This document shows, one piece after another, positions 8,042 to 17,060 of a stretch of 64,000 nucleotides of DNA (the stretch's first letter is position 1; every line of letters starts with the position of its first letter). A program made the position numbers and the translations under genes. Source of the DNA: Bacteroidia bacterium (GTDB lineage: Bacteria; Bacteroidota; Bacteroidia; J057). The notes under the pieces were generated by a model. It worked only from the letters and a program-made list of their open reading frames with translations, was not told the DNA's origin and ran no database searches. The stretch lies in the NCBI GenBank assembly GCA_033391075.1, contig JAWPMV010000001.1, positions 1,984,001 through 2,048,000 of the forward strand. The letters are read 5' to 3'.

Positions 8042-10801
8042 TTAAGAAAGTTTTTCTGCCAAGAAACGGGCAGTATGTGATTCTTTGACGGATAATATGC
8101 CTTCTGGTGGACCTTGATACACGATATTACCCCCTTTGTCTCCACCTTCGGGACCTATGTCAATAATCCAGTCTGCACATTTTATAACGTCTGTGTTATG
8201 TTCGATTACGATGATGGTGTTTCCTTTTTCTACCAATTCGTTCATCGCAGCCAGTAGTTTCTTGATATCATCGAAATGTAAGCCGGTCGTAGGCTCATCA
8301 AAGATGAATAAGGCATCTTTATACTGATTCCCCTGGGCCAAAAATGACGCTAATTTTATACGTTGGGCTTCTCCACCAGAAAGGGTACTTGTACTTTGAC
8401 CCATCCTGAGGTATCCCAAACCGACCCGATTCAGAATTTCAAGCTTTACATGAATCTTGGGTTCTTCAGAAAAGAATTCCATAGCCTCTCCGATAGTCAT
8501 ATTCAATACTTCATCAATATTCTTTCCTTTATAAGCAATTTCCAGAATATGACGTTTGAATCTTTTACCCTGGCAAGAATCACAGAGGAGCTTGACATCC
8601 GGCAAGAATTGCATTTCGACCGTAACATATCCTTCTCCCTGACAGGTATCACAACGCCCACCATCTATATTAAAGGAAAAACTACCGGGTTTGATTCCTT
8701 TTAATTTAGAAAGCGGTTGTTTAGCAAAAAGTTCCCGAATATGGTCATAGGCTTTGAGATAGGTAACGGGATTGGAGCGGGCTGATCTACCCACAGGCCT
8801 TTGGTCCACCATCTCTACCTTCTTGATCTGGTTGATTTCTCCTCCCAGTTTTTTCAGATATCCTCCCTTATCCCCAAACTCTCCAAGATGCTTACGAACA
8901 GCAGGGAAGAGTATCTTCTCGATCAGGGTCGATTTGCCTGAGCCAGAAACGCCCGTCACTACAGTAAGGGCATGAAGGGGAAACTCTATGTCCGCACCTT
9001 TTATATTATGCATACGTGCTCCTTCCAGCGAAATCATTCCTCCGCTCTTTCTTCTCTGAGGAGGAATAGGAACTTCATCTTTGCCGGAAAGGTAATTTCC
9101 TGTAAGGGTATCCGCTTTGAGCATAGTTTTGAAATCACCATTATAGACGATCTCTCCTCCCAACTCACCTGCGCCTGGTCCCAGATCAATCAACTGATCG
9201 GCTTTGCGCATAATCCCTTCATCATGTTCAACTACCACTACGGTATTGCCCTGATTTCGCAGGGATTCCAGGACATTGATTAGTTTCTCTGTATCTCTCG
9301 GGTGTAAGCCAATGCTTGGTTCATCCAGGATGTACATAGATCCTACGAGGCCACCTCCGAGGGAAGTCGCCAATCGAATTCTTTGCATCTCTCCTCCTGA
9401 TAGGGTATTGATCTTTCTATTAAGGTGTAGATAGGAAACTCCCACCTTATTTAAATAGCCTAGCCTTTGATTGATCTCTCGCATCAATCTATCAGCGATC
9501 TTGCTATCTCTTTCATCAAACTCAAGTGTGGATATGGTTCTTTCCAGTTCATCCAACTGCATAAATAGTAAATCCCCAATAGAGTAGGGGCCAACCTTTA
9601 CATAGGCAGCATCTTTTCTTACTCTGCTTCCCTTACACTCGGGGCAGCTGGTATATCCTCTGTAACGGGCCAGCATAACCCGATACTGGATTTTGTGCGT
9701 TTTTGATTTCAGGAATTCGAAGAAAGCTCTGATTCCTTTTACTTTACCAAAGCCTTCCCAGAGCATTTCTTTTTCTTTCTCAGTCAGGTCATAGTAAGCT
9801 CTGTGAACCGGGAAATCATTGGCAAAGGCGGGAACCAACCAGTCATCCTGGTATTGACTCATGACTTCGCCACGCCAGGGGGCGACAGCACCTTCAAATA
9901 CAGAGAGACTTTTGTCCGGGATCACCAAATCTTCATCTATTCCCAGGATTCTTCCAAAGCCTTCACATTCGCTACAGGCCCCATAAGGATTGTTAAAACT
10001 AAAGAAATTGACAGAGGGCAATTCAAACTCCATCCCATCTGCTTCAAACTTTTCTGAGAATCTTTTAGGCTTTTCCTCATTCACCTGAATGATGGCTTCT
10101 CCCAGACCTTCCTGATAAGCGGTTTGAACACTATCGCCCAGTCTCCCTCTTATATTATATAGGTCTTCTTTTTTAAGAATGGTTCTATCGATGAGTAAGG
10201 TAAAGGTCTTATGATTCGGAAGTTTTTCCTTTTCGAGTTCTTCCTCAATAAATTTCACTTCTCCATCTTCCCAGATTCGGGTAAAACCTTTTTGCAAAGT
10301 CAGGGCTAATTCTGCAGCATAGCCTTTACTTCTGACCTTGATTTGGGCCAAAACATAGACTTTTGCTCCCTCTTCTTTCTCCAAAATATAGTCTACAACA
10401 TCACTGACTGAGTCGCGGGTGACTAATTTTCCAGACAGGGGACTATACGTTTTTCCGACTCTAGCAAATAAAAGCTTCAGAAAATCGTATACTTCTGTGA
10501 CGGTTCCTACCGTAGATCGGGGATTGGAGGTATTTACCTTCTGTTGGATGGCCATTGCAGGAGCAATGCCCTGAATATAATCCACCTCCGGTTTCTCCAT
10601 TCTTTCCAAAAACTGCCTTGCATAGGAGCTGAGGCTCTCTACGTAGCGTCTTTGACCTTCTGCGTAAAGGGTATCAAATGCAAGGCTTGACTTGCCAGAG
10701 CCGCTTACTCCTGTAACTACTACCAACTTATTTCTGGCAATTTTTACAGAAACATTCTTCAAATTGTTAACTCTGGCATTCTTTATGTGGATATATTCCA
10801 T
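8042..10801 (-). CDS. uvrA: UvrA-family excinuclease ABC subunit A
   Basis: A 919-aa ABC-type ATPase of nucleotide excision repair that scans DNA for bulky damage and loads UvrB. Walker A GVSGSGKSS is at residues 31-39 and a second copy is in the C-terminal half. Zinc modules are visible as CSECEGFG, CPECKG and CDTCQGEG with a matching CDSCQG. ABC signatures read LSGGEMQRI and LSGGEAQRI. The segment SLGGGLVGSMYILDEPSIGLHPRDT and the length below the usual 940-950 aa resemble the second UvrA class (UvrA2-like) found beside the canonical UvrA in many Bacteroidota, so it may be the accessory paralogue rather than the main repair protein. It is transcribed alone, divergent from the sigma factor. 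Confidence 0.9.
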   Translation of the reverse strand: MEYIHIKNARVNNLKNVSVKIARNKLVVVTGVSGSGKSSLAFDTLYAEGQRRYVESLSSYARQFLERMEKPEVDYIQGIAPAMAIQQKVNTSNPRSTVGTVTEVYDFLKLLFARVGKTYSPLSGKLVTRDSVSDVVDYILEKEEGAKVYVLAQIKVRSKGYAAELALTLQKGFTRIWEDGEVKFIEEELEKEKLPNHKTFTLLIDRTILKKEDLYNIRGRLGDSVQTAYQEGLGEAIIQVNEEKPKRFSEKFEADGMEFELPSVNFFSFNNPYGACSECEGFGRILGIDEDLVIPDKSLSVFEGAVAPWRGEVMSQYQDDWLVPAFANDFPVHRAYYDLTEKEKEMLWEGFGKVKGIRAFFEFLKSKTHKIQYRVMLARYRGYTSCPECKGSRVRKDAAYVKVGPYSIGDLLFMQLDELERTISTLEFDERDSKIADRLMREINQRLGYLNKVGVSYLHLNRKINTLSGGEMQRIRLATSLGGGLVGSMYILDEPSIGLHPRDTEKLINVLESLRNQGNTVVVVEHDEGIMRKADQLIDLGPGAGELGGEIVYNGDFKTMLKADTLTGNYLSGKDEVPIPPQRRKSGGMISLEGARMHNIKGADIEFPLHALTVVTGVSGSGKSTLIEKILFPAVRKHLGEFGDKGGYLKKLGGEINQIKKVEMVDQRPVGRSARSNPVTYLKAYDHIRELFAKQPLSKLKGIKPGSFSFNIDGGRCDTCQGEGYVTVEMQFLPDVKLLCDSCQGKRFKRHILEIAYKGKNIDEVLNMTIGEAMEFFSEEPKIHVKLEILNRVGLGYLRMGQSTSTLSGGEAQRIKLASFLAQGNQYKDALFIFDEPTTGLHFDDIKKLLAAMNELVEKGNTIIVIEHNTDVIKCADWIIDIGPEGGDKGGNIVYQGPPEGILSVKESHTARFLAEKLS

Positions 10802-10953
10802 GTTGGAAAAATAAATCTTTACTTAACCGAGTTGCAAGTTACTCAAACAAACTGAACCATGTGTAATCCCCCCTGGCACATTTTCAGTCTTGAAACATCA
10901 CATTATTCTACCCTATATGATGAACATGTACGTGACTCATAAAAACCAATGTA

Positions 10954-11565
10954 ATGCACAAGGCGCTAATTAAGAAGACTCAAGACCGTGAACTTATCAA
11001 AGGCTTCATGGCTGGCAAGGATCATTATTTTGATGAATTGCTATCACGTTACAAGAGCAAAATTTTCACCACCATTTATTTGATCGTCAAGGACAGATCC
11101 ATAGCTGAGGATTTGTTTCAGGATGTGATGATAAAAGTTGTGAGAATGATTCGCTCTGGAAAGTACAACGAAGAGGGGAAATTTTTACCATGGGTTGTAC
11201 GAATTGCTCGTAACCTTGCGATCGACCACTTCCGTAAGGTTCAAAGGAATCCTATCCAAAGGGAAAGCGAAGATTTTGATATCTTTAACTCTGTTACGCG
11301 TGCAGAAGTAAGTTCCGAAGAAAAAATAATAAGGGAGGAAAATGCACGTTATGTTAGAAAGCTGATTCAACAGCTACCCGATAAGCAGCGGGAGGTTCTG
11401 ATAATGCGGAGTTATGCAGACCTGAGCTTCAAAGAAATTGCTGCTTTGACGGATGTAAGTATCAATACAGCTTTAGGGCGTATGAGGTATGCACTGTTGA
11501 ATCTGAAAAAGTTAGCAAACGAGTCAGGTTTACCCCAAGGATATGAAGAGAAACTTCACCGATGA
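10954..11565 (+). CDS. ECF-type RNA polymerase sigma factor
   Basis: A 203-aa sigma-70 family factor with only regions 2 and 4. Region 2 spans about residues 26-97 (AEDLFQDVMIKV, then FLPWVVRIARNLAIDHFR), and region 4 spans about 134-187 (LPDKQREVLIMR, helix-turn-helix FKEIAALTDVSINTALGRMRY). It directs RNA polymerase to a specific promoter set, unknown here. The last 23 bases overlap the next gene, which encodes a short membrane protein, the usual arrangement for an ECF sigma with its anti-sigma factor. The start at 10954 is the first ATG after a divergent 152-bp gap shared with uvrA. Confidence 0.93.
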   Translation: MHKALIKKTQDRELIKGFMAGKDHYFDELLSRYKSKIFTTIYLIVKDRSIAEDLFQDVMIKVVRMIRSGKYNEEGKFLPWVVRIARNLAIDHFRKVQRNPIQRESEDFDIFNSVTRAEVSSEEKIIREENARYVRKLIQQLPDKQREVLIMRSYADLSFKEIAALTDVSINTALGRMRYALLNLKKLANESGLPQGYEEKLHR

Positions 11566-12055
11566 CGAAATAATCTTATTTCTATATGATGAGATGGATG
11601 CTGAGGACAGCAAAGCTTTCCTCGATGCACTCTGCACAGATGAAGATCTATGGCAACGCTATGAGCATTTTCAGGAAGTTGTAGAAGAGCTATCCGATCT
11701 CAAGTATGAACCTTCCAAGCTCTCTGTAGAGAAAGTCAGATCTTTTGTATACAATGGAGAGGTACCCGAAGGTCCCGTCCTGGAAGAAGTTGTTGCACCT
11801 GCCAAGCCAGCTTCCCTTTCCACCGGCAAGCTCTTATCTGTATCTGTCAATTTAAATGCGGTAGTATTAATGGCTGTTCTGCTGTTTGTATCTGTCGCGG
11901 TAACAGGAACCTTTTTACAGCTGAAAAGGGGACTGCCTGAAAGACAAGCGGCTACCGCTCTGCTTCAGGAAGATGCCAGTCATTTTCAATGGGATGATTC
12001 CTATTTAGATGATAGAATTGATCGGATCAGAGAAAAAGTAAAAGGGCTTAAGTAA
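11543..12055 (+). CDS. Putative anti-sigma factor, single-span membrane protein
   Basis: A 170-aa protein with an acidic N-terminal helical domain (about 1-70, starting with a short Asp/Glu-rich helix), a Pro-rich linker, one TM segment at about 101-126 and a short C-terminal tail of about 45 residues. The N-terminal part would face the cytoplasm and could hold the sigma factor encoded just upstream. No zinc-binding HxxxCxxC motif of the ZAS type is present. Evidence for the role is the 23-bp overlap with the ECF sigma gene and the topology. The sequence itself does not match a known anti-sigma family by eye. The convergent plsY-like gene ends 14 bp downstream. Confidence 0.7.
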   Translation: MKRNFTDDEIILFLYDEMDAEDSKAFLDALCTDEDLWQRYEHFQEVVEELSDLKYEPSKLSVEKVRSFVYNGEVPEGPVLEEVVAPAKPASLSTGKLLSVSVNLNAVVLMAVLLFVSVAVTGTFLQLKRGLPERQAATALLQEDASHFQWDDSYLDDRIDRIREKVKGLK

Positions 12056-12069
12056 ATAGCGCCTCCAAA

Positions 12070-12738
12070 TCAAAATCCAATTGTTGACACGCGATGATCG
12101 TCCCCGTATTTGAGGATGCGGAGAAGATTATGTCTATGCGTCAACATCAGCATGCCTGAGAAGAAGAAACTAAATACCAGGGTGGGTAAATAATAGAATT
12201 CTTCAAAACCGGCTTTGCTCAATAACACAAATACAGGCAAGGAAATAGCTCCAGCTACATATCCAAGGTTGGGATATCTGAACATGCCTACAATCAAGGC
12301 TGTAATCAGAACCAGTATAATGCTGGCTAAAGGATTGATCGCAATCAATACCCCTATGCTGGCATGAAAACCCTTTCCTCCTCTTAAACCCGCAAAAATA
12401 GGGAAGATATGCCCGATAATGGCTGCAAGGCCAAAGCACATCTTGAGTATGGGTAACTCAAAGTCTGAAAATATACCGTATTGATTGTGGAAAAAGTAGG
12501 CCAGATTGGCTGCAGCGAAACCTTTGGCTATATCAATAAAGCGAACGAGGTAGGCTGATTTCTTTCCAAGGACCCGGCTTACATTTAGATGAGATGCTGT
12601 TCCGCTACCATGCTCTCTGATATCGATTCCATAATAGAGTTTACTCAACCAGATGCTGGTCGGAATAGACCCAATTAGGTAAGCGAGTAGCGTGCAGTAC
12701 AGGATTTGCAAGTAATCCATATATCCGGGAATCAACAA
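12070..12738 (-). CDS. plsY: PlsY-like glycerol-3-phosphate acyltransferase
   Basis: A 222-aa polytopic inner-membrane protein that by family transfers an acyl group from acyl-phosphate to glycerol-3-phosphate, starting phospholipid synthesis. The three PlsY loops are recognisable: GSIPTSIW plus REHGSG (motif 1), RGGKGFHAS (motif 2) and THRHNLLRIL (motif 3). Motif 1 is unusual: the usual GSGNxGATN reads GSGTASHLN, so the Arg and Ser are kept but the Asn and GAT block are replaced. The glutamate that normally follows motif 3 is also not evident. It is downstream of nuoD by 27 bp, same strand, so probably one transcript. It could be a divergent PlsY with changed specificity. Confidence 0.82.
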   Translation of the reverse strand: MLIPGYMDYLQILYCTLLAYLIGSIPTSIWLSKLYYGIDIREHGSGTASHLNVSRVLGKKSAYLVRFIDIAKGFAAANLAYFFHNQYGIFSDFELPILKMCFGLAAIIGHIFPIFAGLRGGKGFHASIGVLIAINPLASIILVLITALIVGMFRYPNLGYVAGAISLPVFVLLSKAGFEEFYYLPTLVFSFFFSGMLMLTHRHNLLRILKYGDDHRVSTIGF

Positions 12739-12765
12739 TAATCATACAAATATAGGGAAATGCGA

Positions 12766-14070
12766 CTATTTGTCACATTCACCCATCACCGGATCAATAG
12801 ATCCAATGAGTACAACCGTATCGGCGATCATACTACCCTCCATCAGGTACTCCAGAGATTGTAGATTGGAGAAAGAAGGAGAATTTATTTTGCATCGCCA
12901 GGGAGATCCGGTTCCATCCGACTTCAAATGAAAACCTAATTCGCCTTTAGGAGCTTCTATTCCATGATATACTTCTGCTCCTTCCGGAGGGATAACTCCA
13001 ACATCCGTCATCATAAAGTCATGAATCATACCTTCCATTGAGTAATAGATCTCATCTTTGGAAGCATAGGTATGTTTGGCATTGTCAGCACGAATATCTC
13101 CTGCTGGCAATTTGTCAATCAGTTGATCCAGTATTCGGATACTTTGGGCCATTTCATCCATTCGTACCAGATACCTTGCCAGGCAATCTCCTTCCTCACG
13201 GATCGCAATGTCAAACTCCAATTCATCATACACCAAATAAGGCTCGAATACCCGGAGGTCATGCGGAACTCCTGAAGCCCTCAATACAGGACCCGTCAAG
13301 CCCATTTGAATCGCTTTTTCTTTAGAGATGACCCCAACGCCTCTGTTTCTATTTAGCCATATACCATTATTAGCTAAAAGTTTCTTCCATCCTGCCAGTT
13401 CCTTGCGGAAATTGGCTTTCCACTTCTTGATCGCATCGATCGTTTTTTGGTCTATATCAAATTGAACGCCTCCGATGCGGCAATGACTCACTGTAAAGCG
13501 AACCCCTGCAAATTTATCGAAGATGTCGTAAAGGTTTTCTCTTTCTCTGAATGTCCACATGAACATGGAGATCGCACCTGCATCCATAACCATGGTTCCC
13601 ATCCACAACAAGTGAGCAGAGATTCTGGCCAATTCACATCCTATAGTTCGGATATATTGGGCCCTTCTGGGAACTTCTATTCCCACCAATTTCTCTACAG
13701 CCAGACAAAATGCTGTATTGTTAGAATAAGGAGACATATAGTCCATGCGATCTGTATAAGGCATGAACTCCTGATAGGTCTTATTCTCAGCAAGCTTTTC
13801 TATCCCTCTATGTAAATATCCAATGTCTGTTACTGCTCGGGTAATGGTTTCGCCATCCACTTCCAGAACTACACGGAGTACTCCATGCGTAGCAGGGTGC
13901 TGTGGTCCAAGATTGATGATCATTTTTGTACCCAAGGGATCATTTTCAACCTCTACACTGGTGTGTTTATCTTCCAGTCTTTTGTAGACAGCGTCTTGAT
14001 GTTTAGGGAAAAATGCAGGAGTAACTTTGTCTCTTATGGATTGAGGAGTAGGAAATACTTCGTTGCTCAT
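12766..14070 (-). CDS. nuoD: NADH-quinone oxidoreductase subunit D
   Basis: The 49-kDa-type subunit of respiratory complex I, on the cytoplasmic side, lining the quinone pocket with NuoB. The core starts with GPQHPATHGVLR (quinone-pocket His) and IGYLHRGIEKL, continues through MDYMSPYSNN, and ends with the family's characteristic SIDPVMGECDK tail. At 434 aa it is about 20-35 residues longer than most, because of an N-terminal extension of about 45 residues without clear similarity. No other nuo gene is within the window: both neighbours are unrelated. Complex I genes are often split in Bacteroidota, but a lone nuoD next to plsY is notable. Confidence 0.93.
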   Translation of the reverse strand: MSNEVFPTPQSIRDKVTPAFFPKHQDAVYKRLEDKHTSVEVENDPLGTKMIINLGPQHPATHGVLRVVLEVDGETITRAVTDIGYLHRGIEKLAENKTYQEFMPYTDRMDYMSPYSNNTAFCLAVEKLVGIEVPRRAQYIRTIGCELARISAHLLWMGTMVMDAGAISMFMWTFRERENLYDIFDKFAGVRFTVSHCRIGGVQFDIDQKTIDAIKKWKANFRKELAGWKKLLANNGIWLNRNRGVGVISKEKAIQMGLTGPVLRASGVPHDLRVFEPYLVYDELEFDIAIREEGDCLARYLVRMDEMAQSIRILDQLIDKLPAGDIRADNAKHTYASKDEIYYSMEGMIHDFMMTDVGVIPPEGAEVYHGIEAPKGELGFHLKSDGTGSPWRCKINSPSFSNLQSLEYLMEGSMIADTVVLIGSIDPVMGECDK

Positions 14071-14511
14071 GATAAGAATTAACGGGTGTCAGGATTTCCA
14101 ATAGAAGTCCTTATGTATATAATTGAAGAGGAAATTAACAATAATTAGGGGGAATTATCAAAATATCCGAAATCATATTCACTTTTGACAGAGGCTTAAA
14201 TATGTGCGGGATTAACTTTCGGCCTATCTATCGGGTTTAAAATGCAGAAATAGCTAAGAAAGAGAGAAAAATTCAGGTCTATTTCAATAAAATGGATAAT
14301 TGGCCTGATGTTTGGTTTTGCATAATTGTTTCCGCGTCAAAAAAGTGCGTGAAAAGAGAAAAAAGCTTCGGGAATTATATATATTTTCGTGTGAATAGCA
14401 TTTTTTTCGTAAACAATCCGTACTTTTGTTTACAAGATTGTAGACACGACCCAGAAACAAAACGTACTACAGTTCATTTACTTAGTTTAAATACCAGCTA
14501 CTTTAGTCCAG
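14071..14511 (+). promoter_or_regulatory. 441-bp divergent intergenic region between nuoD and nusB
   Basis: No convincing gene. A TAnnTTTG box (TACTTTTG, 14421-14428) lies 84 bp before the nusB start and may be its promoter; a -33 element is not clear. The box is overlapped by an inverted repeat GTAAAC-(13 nt)-GTTTAC (14409-14414 and 14428-14433), a possible operator. A 76-codon open frame from 14292 runs into nusB, but its composition is unlike a Bacteroidota protein and I do not call it. Confidence 0.35.
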
Positions 14512-15030
14512 ATGATAACTAGAAGGCAAATAAGAGCAAAAGTCATGCAGGCAGTCTATGCATGTCTCACCTCAGGACAGGACGAACAGCATGTTTTTGA
14601 TCTGCTGTTAAAAGATATCGAGAAGGAAGTTGGGGAGATTGAGAAGAAAAAACGTCTCACAGGTGATACCCGCCTGCTGAATGCCCTCTATTACGAATCC
14701 ATGAAGAACAGTGAGCTTTATGACTCTTATATAAAGCGCAAAGCTGAAAACTGGGAACTAGAAAGAATTGCCCGTCTGGATCGTATCCTTATGCATATGG
14801 CCATCTGCGAAATGCTCAATTTCGAAGAGATCCCAGTAAAAGTTACCATCAATGAGTACCTGGAATTAGCCAAGACCTATTCCACCCCAAAAAGCAGCAA
14901 GTTTATCAATGGTATCCTCGACAGTCTATATAATGACTTCCGGGAAACAGGTAAGATTGTGAAAAGAGGAAGAGGATTGATAGATCACTCTACTTCAAAA
15001 AATTCCCCGGTTGAGAAAACCAGTAACTGA
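14512..15030 (+). CDS. nusB: Transcription antitermination factor NusB
   Basis: An all-helical RNA-binding protein that with NusE/S10 binds boxA in rRNA leaders and prevents premature termination. The 172-aa form has the RRQIRAKVMQAVYA start and the strongly conserved C-terminal half with LDRILMHMAICEML, IPVKVTINEYLELAKTYSTPKSSKFINGILD. A family-typical insert between the halves accounts for the length above 140 aa seen in E. coli. It opens a tight run of five genes (nusB, DUF1573 lipoprotein, yajC, ybbR-like, coaE) conserved in order in many Bacteroidota. Confidence 0.93.
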   Translation: MITRRQIRAKVMQAVYACLTSGQDEQHVFDLLLKDIEKEVGEIEKKKRLTGDTRLLNALYYESMKNSELYDSYIKRKAENWELERIARLDRILMHMAICEMLNFEEIPVKVTINEYLELAKTYSTPKSSKFINGILDSLYNDFRETGKIVKRGRGLIDHSTSKNSPVEKTSN

Positions 15031-15137
15031 TTTTTCCTGTACATAAGAGTAATGAACAATTGGAATAAGCGATGGCCTTCCCTATATGGCTATTTTTATT
15101 CCTTTTCCTTATTTATCTTTGTAGCCAAATAGAAAAA

Positions 15138-15704
15138 ATGAAAAGAGTTGATATTTTCTTCCTTGCATCAATTTTTTGCTTCCTCATGATCTCTTGTGGA
15201 GAAGGAGGGCAAAAGGAGCAGGATGCTAATCAGGCAAGACTCGATAATAATGCAGAGAGCAATGCACTCAATCTTGAAGGAGGATCCTCTTCTTTATTGA
15301 CTGATGAAGGCTCGACTCCCAATGCTCCAAGACTTCCTCAGTTTCAGGAAAAAGCGCAGTCTTTAGCAAAGACCAGCGTAGTTTTTGAGCAAGATCTTTA
15401 TGATTTTGGAAGTGTAACGGAAGGAACGCCTGTAAACTATCAATTCAAATTCAAGAATACTGGAGAAAATCCCCTTCATATTACCAAAGTAAAACCCTCT
15501 TGTGGTTGTACTACCCCTAAATTTTCAGAGGAGCCAATTGCTCCCGGAGAAGAAGGCTTTATCGATGTGAGTTTTGATAGCCAGGGAAGACCTGGAATTC
15601 AATCAAAAACCATCACCGTAACTGGAAATTTTGAAGGGAAACTAACCCGACTACTAAAACTTAAAGGAGAAGTAGAGCGTGCAGAAAGCAGCTCCTCCGA
15701 ATAA
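15138..15704 (+). CDS. DUF1573 lipoprotein
   Basis: A 188-aa predicted lipoprotein. From the ATG at 15138 the signal peptide is followed by a lipobox ending at Cys20 (LMISC). A low-complexity linker of about 60 residues leads to a DUF1573 Ig-like domain (about 95-180) with the hallmark DFGSVTEGTPVNYQFKFKN and PSCGCTTP motifs. The ATG at 15072 would add 22 residues before a second hydrophobic stretch and break the lipoprotein signal, so I chose 15138. Function unknown; the Cys-Gly-Cys pair suggests metal binding or a structural role in the envelope. Its place between nusB and yajC is typical for the phylum. Confidence 0.88.
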   Translation: MKRVDIFFLASIFCFLMISCGEGGQKEQDANQARLDNNAESNALNLEGGSSSLLTDEGSTPNAPRLPQFQEKAQSLAKTSVVFEQDLYDFGSVTEGTPVNYQFKFKNTGENPLHITKVKPSCGCTTPKFSEEPIAPGEEGFIDVSFDSQGRPGIQSKTITVTGNFEGKLTRLLKLKGEVERAESSSSE

Positions 15705-15725
15705 ACGAAACCTATTCAGGCTCAC

Positions 15726-16061
15726 ATGCAATTACTTACTATTTTTTTACTAGACAGTGCCGCAGGTGCAGAACAGCCAACTGGGCTGGGATTTGAAAAC
15801 ATGATCTTTTTTGCAGGGATCATTGCCATTTTCTATTTCTTCATGATTCGTCCTCAGCAAAAGAGATCCAAGGAAGAACGTGTTTTTAGAGAAGGCCTTT
15901 CAAAAGGTGATAAAGTCTTGACCATTGGTGGGATTCATGGTACCATAGAAAGCCTGGATGATACCAGTGCTTTGGTCAAAGTTGATACAAATACCAAGCT
16001 TCGCTTTGATAAGACAGCTCTGAGAGCTGCTCCGAGTCCCTCGGACAAAAGCAAGAAATAA
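15726..16061 (+). CDS. yajC: Preprotein translocase accessory subunit YajC
   Basis: A 111-aa inner-membrane protein of the SecDF-YajC complex that helps the Sec translocon. One TM segment (about residues 25-42) is followed by the diagnostic FFMIRPQQKRSKEE and a small basic/beta domain (GDKVLTIGGIHGTIESLDD). The N-terminal region before the TM is longer than in E. coli, as in other Bacteroidota. Ten bases separate it from the ybbR-like gene. Confidence 0.93.
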   Translation: MQLLTIFLLDSAAGAEQPTGLGFENMIFFAGIIAIFYFFMIRPQQKRSKEERVFREGLSKGDKVLTIGGIHGTIESLDDTSALVKVDTNTKLRFDKTALRAAPSPSDKSKK

Positions 16062-16070
16062 GCTCCCGTT

Positions 16071-17060
16071 TTGAATCTTCGCATCCGACAACTCATCCGC
16101 TTCCTGCTCTCTCCTGAGACTCGACCTCAGAGAAACAATCGCGGACTGGTCTTTCTGTTTGCATTTTTGAGTGCTTCAGCTTTATGGTTGATCGTTACCC
16201 TCAATGAGGAATACGAAACCAGTTTGAGGTATACAGTAAAATTGCCAGAAAACGTAAAACTGGGTCCCGAAGAAGCCCCCAGCATTCGTATTGATGCCAT
16301 AGGCTCCGGAATCGATCTCATGATGGCAAAATTGAGAAGCAGAAAGGATACCTTGAGCTTTGAGTTTACAGAAGATGAAATCCGCGAAGGCTACCTCATG
16401 GTGAAAAGACATGAGGATCATGTCAAAAATAGCCTGAAGGGAGTTCAGATTGCTGGACTAAAACCAGAAAAGCTGTATTTCAATTATCTGACGGAATTTA
16501 CCAATAAAGTTCCCCTGACCTTTGCTACAAAACTCAATTTGGCTCCTGCCTATCAATTGGAAGAAGAACCTAATCTTAGTCAGGATTCTGTTCTGCTTCG
16601 GGGGCCTAAGGAAGTCATAGATACAATCAAATTCTGGAAGACTGCCGGTAGAATTGATCAACAGATTACGACTGCTGCCAGTTTTGATATTCCAGTCCTC
16701 GATACCCTTGAAGGGATCAATGTCTTTCCTAAAACAGTATCCGTAGAGGTAAAACCCATTAAATACACGGAGATCAAACTCAATATCCCTATTGAGATTA
16801 TTGACCTTCCTTCGGACCTGGACATTCGCCTTTCTCATAATGCTGTTGACTATACTTGTCTCGTTCCCATGGATCAATACAGTAAGGTTGAACGGGAGAT
16901 GAAAGCACTAAAGATTAATATCCCTTTTTCAGAACTAGAGGAAGATATTCCGAGTTTTATACCGGAAGCGGCTTTGCCTGGCTCTTTAAAACTTATTCGG
17001 AAAGTGCCTATGGAAGTTGGCTTTGTCATTATCTACCCTTCATCCCGTGTAAGTCCGTGA
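16071..17060 (+). CDS. YbbR/CdaR-like membrane protein
   Basis: A 329-aa protein starting at a TTG codon (16071), with basic residues, one TM segment (about residues 26-44) and an extracytoplasmic region made of YbbR-like beta domains (about 50-320). Recurrent strand patterns such as VLLRGPKEVIDTIK are typical of YbbR. In Firmicutes the homologue CdaR regulates the c-di-AMP synthase CdaA; no cdaA gene is next to it here, so that role is not supported by context. The 4-bp overlap (GTGA) with coaE indicates translational coupling. No ATG start fits better in this frame. Confidence 0.82.
   Translation: MNLRIRQLIRFLLSPETRPQRNNRGLVFLFAFLSASALWLIVTLNEEYETSLRYTVKLPENVKLGPEEAPSIRIDAIGSGIDLMMAKLRSRKDTLSFEFTEDEIREGYLMVKRHEDHVKNSLKGVQIAGLKPEKLYFNYLTEFTNKVPLTFATKLNLAPAYQLEEEPNLSQDSVLLRGPKEVIDTIKFWKTAGRIDQQITTAASFDIPVLDTLEGINVFPKTVSVEVKPIKYTEIKLNIPIEIIDLPSDLDIRLSHNAVDYTCLVPMDQYSKVEREMKALKINIPFSELEEDIPSFIPEAALPGSLKLIRKVPMEVGFVIIYPSSRVSP

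Noticed and set aside
14292-14522. 76-codon open frame before nusB
   Set aside because: Unusual residue composition, overlaps the nusB start and covers the probable promoter.
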